15,715 nt of DNA, taken from positions 1 through 15,715 of the forward strand of contig JAKAMV010000132.1 in NCBI GenBank assembly GCA_021812735.1. Reading direction: 5' to 3'. This DNA comes from Chloroflexota bacterium. Lineage in GTDB: Bacteria; Chloroflexota; Limnocylindria; Limnocylindrales; CSP1-4. A program made the position numbers and the translations under genes. How positions within the stretch are numbered: the first letter of the stretch is position 1; each line of letters starts with the position of its first letter. The notes beneath the pieces are model-generated. The model was not told where the DNA came from. It saw only the letters and a program-made list of their open reading frames with translations, and ran no database searches. Of the stretch, positions 12,984 through 15,715 are shown piece after piece.

Positions 12984-13634
12984 ATGTACATCCCGCCCCA
13001 CAACGCGCCGCCGAGCGCGGACGACGTCACCCAGCTGCTGCTCGAGACCCGGGCCGGCGACCTCGTGACCGTGGGCGGTGACGGCCTGACGGTCTCAATG
13101 ATCCCGTTCCTGTACGACCCGTCCCTTGGCGCGCACGGGTCGCTGCTCGGCCACCTGGCGCGGCCGAACAACCAGTGGCGGGGCGCCGACGGGCAGGACG
13201 CGCTCGTCCTCCTCCACGGCCCGGACGGGTACGTGAGCCCGGCCTGGTACGCCGCGAAGCGGGAGCACGGACGGGTCGTGCCGACGTGGAACTACGTGCT
13301 CGTCGCCTTGCACGGGACGCTCCGGGTCCACGACGACCCCGAGTGGGTCCGCGACATCGTCGAGCGGCTGACCCGGGCCCACGAGGAGGGTCGCGCGGAG
13401 CCGTGGGCAGTGTCGGATGCGCCCGAGCCCTACATCGCGGGCCAGCTCCGCGCGATCGTCGGGGTCGAGGTCGAGATCGTCCGCGTCGAGGCGAAGTGGA
13501 AGCTGAGCCAGAACCGCAGCGCCGCAGACGTCGCCGGCGTGGTCGCCGGCCTGGAGACCGGGACCGACGACGACCGGACGCTCGGCGCCGCGATGGCCGT
13601 GGTGGAGGCGCGCCGACCCGACCGCGATCGCTGA
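12984..13634 (+). CDS. FMN-binding negative transcriptional regulator / pyridoxamine-5'-phosphate-oxidase-like protein, PaiB family
   Basis: A 216-residue protein from ATG 12984, with GAGGAG very close upstream (a one-base gap), so initiation may be weak or leaderless. It opens with MYIPPHNAPPSADDVTQLLL, typical of the PaiB family. It then shows LVTVGGDGLTVSMIPFLYDP, LGHLARPNNQWRG, a block ending in PDGYVSPAWYAAK, and VPTWNYVLVALHGTLRVHDD, the split-barrel flavin-binding fold. AKWKLSQNRSAADVAGVVAG is the conserved C-terminal block. Length and motif order are normal for the family. PaiB in Bacillus affects sporulation and degradative-enzyme genes and is linked to polyamine control; in most other bacteria the role is unknown. 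The stop overlaps the start of a truncated YdeI-like ORF (TGATG), so the two are translationally coupled. Confidence 0.9.
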   Translation: MYIPPHNAPPSADDVTQLLLETRAGDLVTVGGDGLTVSMIPFLYDPSLGAHGSLLGHLARPNNQWRGADGQDALVLLHGPDGYVSPAWYAAKREHGRVVPTWNYVLVALHGTLRVHDDPEWVRDIVERLTRAHEEGRAEPWAVSDAPEPYIAGQLRAIVGVEVEIVRVEAKWKLSQNRSAADVAGVVAGLETGTDDDRTLGAAMAVVEARRPDRDR

Positions 13635-13831
13635 TGCCGCGGAACGACGACCTGCCCGTCATCGCGTTCGCCTCGAGGCGCGAGTTCGAGGACTGGCTCG
13701 AGGCGCAGGCGCCCGCCTCGCCCGGCCTCTGGCTCAAGACGCGGATCGAGAAGTACGTGGCGATGTGCCGCGAGCACTCCCGAACCCCTCCGCCGGATGC
13801 GCGCATCCACACGTGGTTCTGCGAGTTCTGA
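13634..13831 (+). pseudogene. Truncated YdeI/OmpD-associated-family ORF
   Basis: A 65-codon ORF starting at ATG 13634, whose first base is the last base of the PaiB stop codon. Residues about 6-41 (LPVIAFASRREFEDWLEAQA, then PASPGLWLKTRIEKY) match the N-terminus of the YdeI/OmpD-associated family, whose members are normally about 190 residues. After that the sequence becomes unlike the family (REHSRTPPPDARIHTWFCEF) and stops just as the CACGTG repeat array begins. The last codons themselves contain a degenerate repeat unit (13805-13819). The most likely reading is a gene cut off by deletion or repeat expansion. It could still be translated as a short protein. YdeI-type proteins have been linked to peptide or bacteriocin resistance, but such a role is unlikely for this remnant. 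Confidence 0.6.
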
Positions 13832-13889
13832 GACCCACACGTGGGTCCCCCACGTGTGGGTCCCCCACGTGTGGGTCTCCCACGTGTCA
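13805..13889. repeat. CACGTG palindromic repeat array
   Basis: The 15-bp unit GTGGGTCCCCCACGT is repeated at 13841-13855, 13856-13870 and 13871-13885 (the last with one change). It is preceded by GACCCACAC (13832-13840) and by a degenerate unit, ATCCACACGTGGTTC, at 13805-13819. Units are near-palindromic, so many alternative hairpins can form, for example GACCCAC with GTGGGTC around AC. The array begins directly after the truncated YdeI-like ORF and could serve as a terminator, a mobile-element scar or a multi-site binding array. Confidence 0.75.
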
Positions 13890-13914
13890 ACCTGAAACTC
13901 GGTCTCGTCTCTAG

Positions 13915-14555
13915 CTGACGTCGTCGGCGGGCGTGACGAGGGTCGCGCGCGAAGGACCGGGCGGTGGGCCGCGGCCAGGAGCACCGTCGCGGCCAGGAGC
14001 AGCTCGCGAACGCGAGCGCCACGAGCTGGCTACTGTCGCCCATCTCGGCGAGGAACGACGCCCAGGGACCGGAGGGGGCCCTCAGGGGCTCGGCCCCGGC
14101 CGCCCGGGGGCCGCTCTGATCCGAGAGCGCCTGCGAGACCATGACGGCGGCGCCCGCCGCGGCGGCGACCAGACGACCCGCCGCGGCGGCATCCCGAACC
14201 GCCAGCGCAGGCCGAGCCCGACCGGGGCGTGGAGGACGAGGTTCGGCACGTTCCCGCGCACGCCCTCGGCATCGGTGAACCCCGCGAGCAGGGGCAGGAC
14301 CGGGACGAGGTTGGCCGGCATGCGCTGGGGGACGTGGCCGGGCAGGCAAGCGGCCCAGGGCGCGCCCGTGAAGGCCCAGACGCCCGCGGCGCCGACGGCG
14401 ACCAGCCACTCGGGCGCGGACAGCGACTCGGCCCTGCGCAGCCCGACCCGCGACCACCGGAGGGCCGCGATGGAGGTCGCGGCGAGGGCGACCGCGGCGG
14501 CGCCGCGCCCGAACAGCGTGAGCCCGTAGCCCGGGACCGCGTCGAGGAGGCCCAT
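13915..14555 (-). pseudogene. Frame-broken integral membrane protein gene (weakly VanZ-like)
   Basis: On the minus strand a plausible membrane protein begins at ATG 14555 (MGLLDAVPGYGLTLFGRGAA) and continues through APEWLVAVGAAGVWAFTGA to VRGNVPNLVLHAPVGLGLRW near 14195. The last block resembles VanZ-type helices, but weakly. Beyond that the frame turns Arg/Pro-rich, the mark of reading out of phase. Protein-like sequence continues one base out of phase as RLVAAAAGAAVMVSQALSDQ and WASFLAEMGDSSQLVALAFA (about 14010-14165). It then shifts again to ELLLAATVLLAAAHRPVLRA (about 13950-14012). Two frame changes in about 250 bases suggest decay or assembly errors. The AEMGDSSQ block recalls the ExGD motif of the UPF0016/Gdt1 cation-transport family, with Ser for Lys. 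The family is unsettled. No intact gene was found on either strand in 13832-14776. Confidence 0.45.
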
Positions 14556-14644
14556 CGGCGGACTCTCGACCCAGGCCCAAGTGCGCGCAAACTGGCGCGT
14601 GTGCGCCGGGCCGGGCGGGAGGCGCTCCCCGGGCCGTCCTGTCA

Positions 14645-14695
14645 CACGGCCGGCCCAGGGAGCCCGCGCCCCTCGCGGCGGGGGAACCGGCCGTG
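14645..14695. other. Long-range dyad in the gap before the HD-GYP gene end
   Basis: CACGGCCGG (14645-14653) and CCGGCCGTG (14687-14695) are perfectly complementary with a 33-base loop. The loop contains another small GC stem (CCCGCGCC ... GGCGGGGG). It lies 80 bases downstream of the HD-GYP stop and 90 bases upstream of the broken membrane gene, so it could belong to a leader or terminator on the minus strand. Confidence 0.3.
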
Positions 14696-14776
14696 CCTAG
14701 GGAGGGGCTGGGCGCCGGCCCGCCGCAGACGTCGGCGATCGTCCGGGAGGCGGGACGACGCCCGGACGTGCCGAAC

Positions 14777-15715
14777 CTACCCTGCCGCCGTGCCGGGCGG
14801 CAGGGGTGCGGCTTGCAGGTTCGTTGCATCGCGCGGGGCGGGCCACCGCGGCGGCCGGACCGGCGGGCCGCCCCGGCCCGGCCGGGCGGCCGTCCCTAGC
14901 AGCGGCAGGCGGCCCCCCTCCGCCATCGCGAGGAACAGGGCGACGAGCTCGGGGTCGAACTCGGTCCCCGCCCCGTCGCGCAGCTCCTGCATCGCGCGCC
15001 CGAGTTCGAGCGCGCGGCGGTACGGGCGGTCGTTGGTCATCGCGTCCCATGCGTCCACGACGCGGACGATCCGGGCCTCGAGCGGGATAGCGGAGCCTCG
15101 GAGGCTGTCCGGGTAGCCGGAGCCGTCGAGGTTCTCGTGGTGCCACCGCGCGATCCGGCGGGCGGTCTCGAACGACCGGGTCCCCTCGAGCAGCTCCGCC
15201 CCCCGGACCGGGTGCTGGCGGATCAGCTCCCACTCATCGAGGTCGAGCGCGCCGGGCTTGGTGAGCACGGCCTCCGGGACGTAGAGCTTGCCGATGTCGT
15301 GGAGCATCGCGGACCAGGCGACATCCGCAACGGCCTCGGGCCCGATGCCGGCCTCGGCCGCGAGCGCGCCGGCGAGGTCGCGGCACCGGTACATGTGGTC
15401 GCCGGTCGTCGGGTCCTTGGCCTCGGCAGCCGCGGCGAGGGCCGTCACCGCGCCCTGGTGCTCCGCCGCGACATCGACCGCGGCCTCCCGCCACGCCCGG
15501 GTGGCGGCGCGGGACCGGTCGAACAGCCAGCCGACGGTCCCCCCGACGCCGACGAAGAACCCGCCGCGCACGAGCCACGGCAGGCCGAAGTCGCTGCGCG
15601 GGTCGTCGAGCGACATCACGGGCCCGAGCATCAGAGCGCCCGCGAGCGCGGCCAGGACGCCGCCGCGCGCGCCGGCCCGGTACGCCGCGACCAGGATCGG
15701 GACGTACGCGAAGTG
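14777..15715 (-). CDS. Membrane-associated HD-GYP cyclic-di-GMP phosphodiesterase, 5' end cut by window
   Basis: The frame is open from the right edge down to TAG 14777, so ATG 15631 is internal and the true start lies outside. The visible N-terminus (HFAYVPILVAAYRAGARGGV and LAALAGALMLGPVM, then LVRGGFFVGVGGTVGWLF) is a set of membrane helices like those in front of many signalling domains. From about 15440 to 14950 comes an HD-GYP domain: DPTTGDHMYRCRDLAGALA, the catalytic HD in MLHDIGKLYVPEAVLTKPG, then HPVRGAELLEG, WHHENLDGSGYPDSL with the GYP signature, and ARIVRVVDAWDAMTNDRPYR. Metal ligands H, D and HH appear intact, so hydrolysis of c-di-GMP (to pGpG or GMP) is expected. The last 45 or so residues are low in complexity and cover a hairpin. 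It is the second c-di-GMP phosphodiesterase in the window besides the EAL protein; no GGDEF domain is visible. Confidence 0.92.
   Translation of the reverse strand, partial: HFAYVPILVAAYRAGARGGVLAALAGALMLGPVMSLDDPRSDFGLPWLVRGGFFVGVGGTVGWLFDRSRAATRAWREAAVDVAAEHQGAVTALAAAAEAKDPTTGDHMYRCRDLAGALAAEAGIGPEAVADVAWSAMLHDIGKLYVPEAVLTKPGALDLDEWELIRQHPVRGAELLEGTRSFETARRIARWHHENLDGSGYPDSLRGSAIPLEARIVRVVDAWDAMTNDRPYRRALELGRAMQELRDGAGTEFDPELVALFLAMAEGGRLPLLGTAARPGRGGPPVRPPRWPAPRDATNLQAAPLPPGTAAG
14780..14805 (-). terminator. 10-bp hairpin at the 3' end of the HD-GYP gene
   Basis: CCCTGCCGCC (14780-14789) and GGCGGCAGGG (14796-14805) pair perfectly around a six-base loop, directly before the stop codon at 14777-14779 and within the last codons. 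It is probably a transcription terminator or mRNA end-protecting hairpin. There is no U-tract. Confidence 0.45.

Noticed and set aside
12853..13068. A 71-codon plus-strand frame (starting MVAEQARVAIYAGWPLVGIA)
   Set aside because: The first 20 residues look somewhat protein-like, but the rest is Ser/Arg/Thr-rich and runs out of frame into the PaiB gene. There is no convincing ribosome binding site.
13841..13885. A CRISPR array
   Set aside because: The 15-bp units are directly adjacent with no spacers and no cas genes nearby.
14641..14700. A possible c-di-GMP riboswitch near the HD-GYP and broken membrane genes
   Set aside because: The dyad is present, but I could not find the conserved GEMM core sequences on either strand.
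13027..14829. A 600-codon minus-strand open frame
   Set aside because: It is antisense to the PaiB gene for half its length and mostly Arg/Pro/Gly-rich. Only the piece around 14010-14165 looks protein-like, and it is treated as part of the broken membrane gene.

Overview
The window is 15.7 kb of very GC-rich bacterial DNA (roughly 70% G+C by eye). It has compact genes on both strands, frequent GTG starts, strong GGAGG-type ribosome binding sites, a likely leaderless promoter, and secreted proteins with Pro/Ser/Thr-rich linkers or C-terminal membrane anchors. This style fits a high-GC Chloroflexota (Limnocylindria-like) or an actinobacterium. I favour Chloroflexota, but that is inference: there is no rRNA or other taxonomic marker here.

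Layout from left to right. (1) 1-932, minus: PAP2-superfamily membrane protein, cut by the left edge. (2) 1098-2300, minus: secreted surface protein with a DUF11-like domain and a C-terminal anchor. (3) 2598-4378: a regulatory module. Two overlapping XRE regulator genes on the minus strand (one a HTH-TPR protein) are divergent from a 37-codon plus-strand gene, unannotated until now, that encodes a secreted mini-protein. (4) 4637-5494, plus: EAL-domain c-di-GMP phosphodiesterase. (5) 5603-6112, minus: small PH-domain membrane protein. (6) 6314-8377, minus: large secreted protein, probably rich in beta strand. (7) 8697-9765, plus: cupin followed by a short CDF-type cation transporter. (8) 9847-11193, minus: MFS transporter. 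(9) 11319-12644, minus: membrane-anchored phosphodiester-glycosidase-domain protein. (10) 12984-13831, plus: PaiB-like FMN-binding protein followed by a truncated YdeI-like ORF that runs into a CACGTG repeat array. (11) About 13915-14555, minus: a decayed, frame-broken membrane protein gene. (12) 14777-15715, minus: HD-GYP c-di-GMP phosphodiesterase, cut by the right edge.

The most interesting part is 2598-4640. An XRE-HTH protein with about nine TPR-like repeats sits next to a tiny gene whose product looks like a Phr-type pre-peptide: basic N-terminus, hydrophobic core, V-L-A cleavage site and a six-residue tail ETPYPH. That is the architecture of RRNPP peptide quorum-sensing systems, which are known mainly from Firmicutes. 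The divergent promoters overlap at their -10 boxes. An 18-bp element covering the -35 box of the peptide promoter recurs with one mismatch, inverted, upstream of the EAL gene. The working model is peptide sensing coupled to c-di-GMP turnover. The pieces are visible in the sequence; the function is inference.

Other notable items are tandem 35-bp and 31-bp repeats at gene ends, two dyads between the divergent secreted-protein and cupin genes, and strong hairpins between minus-strand genes. I saw no rRNA, tRNA, CRISPR array, transposase or replication origin.
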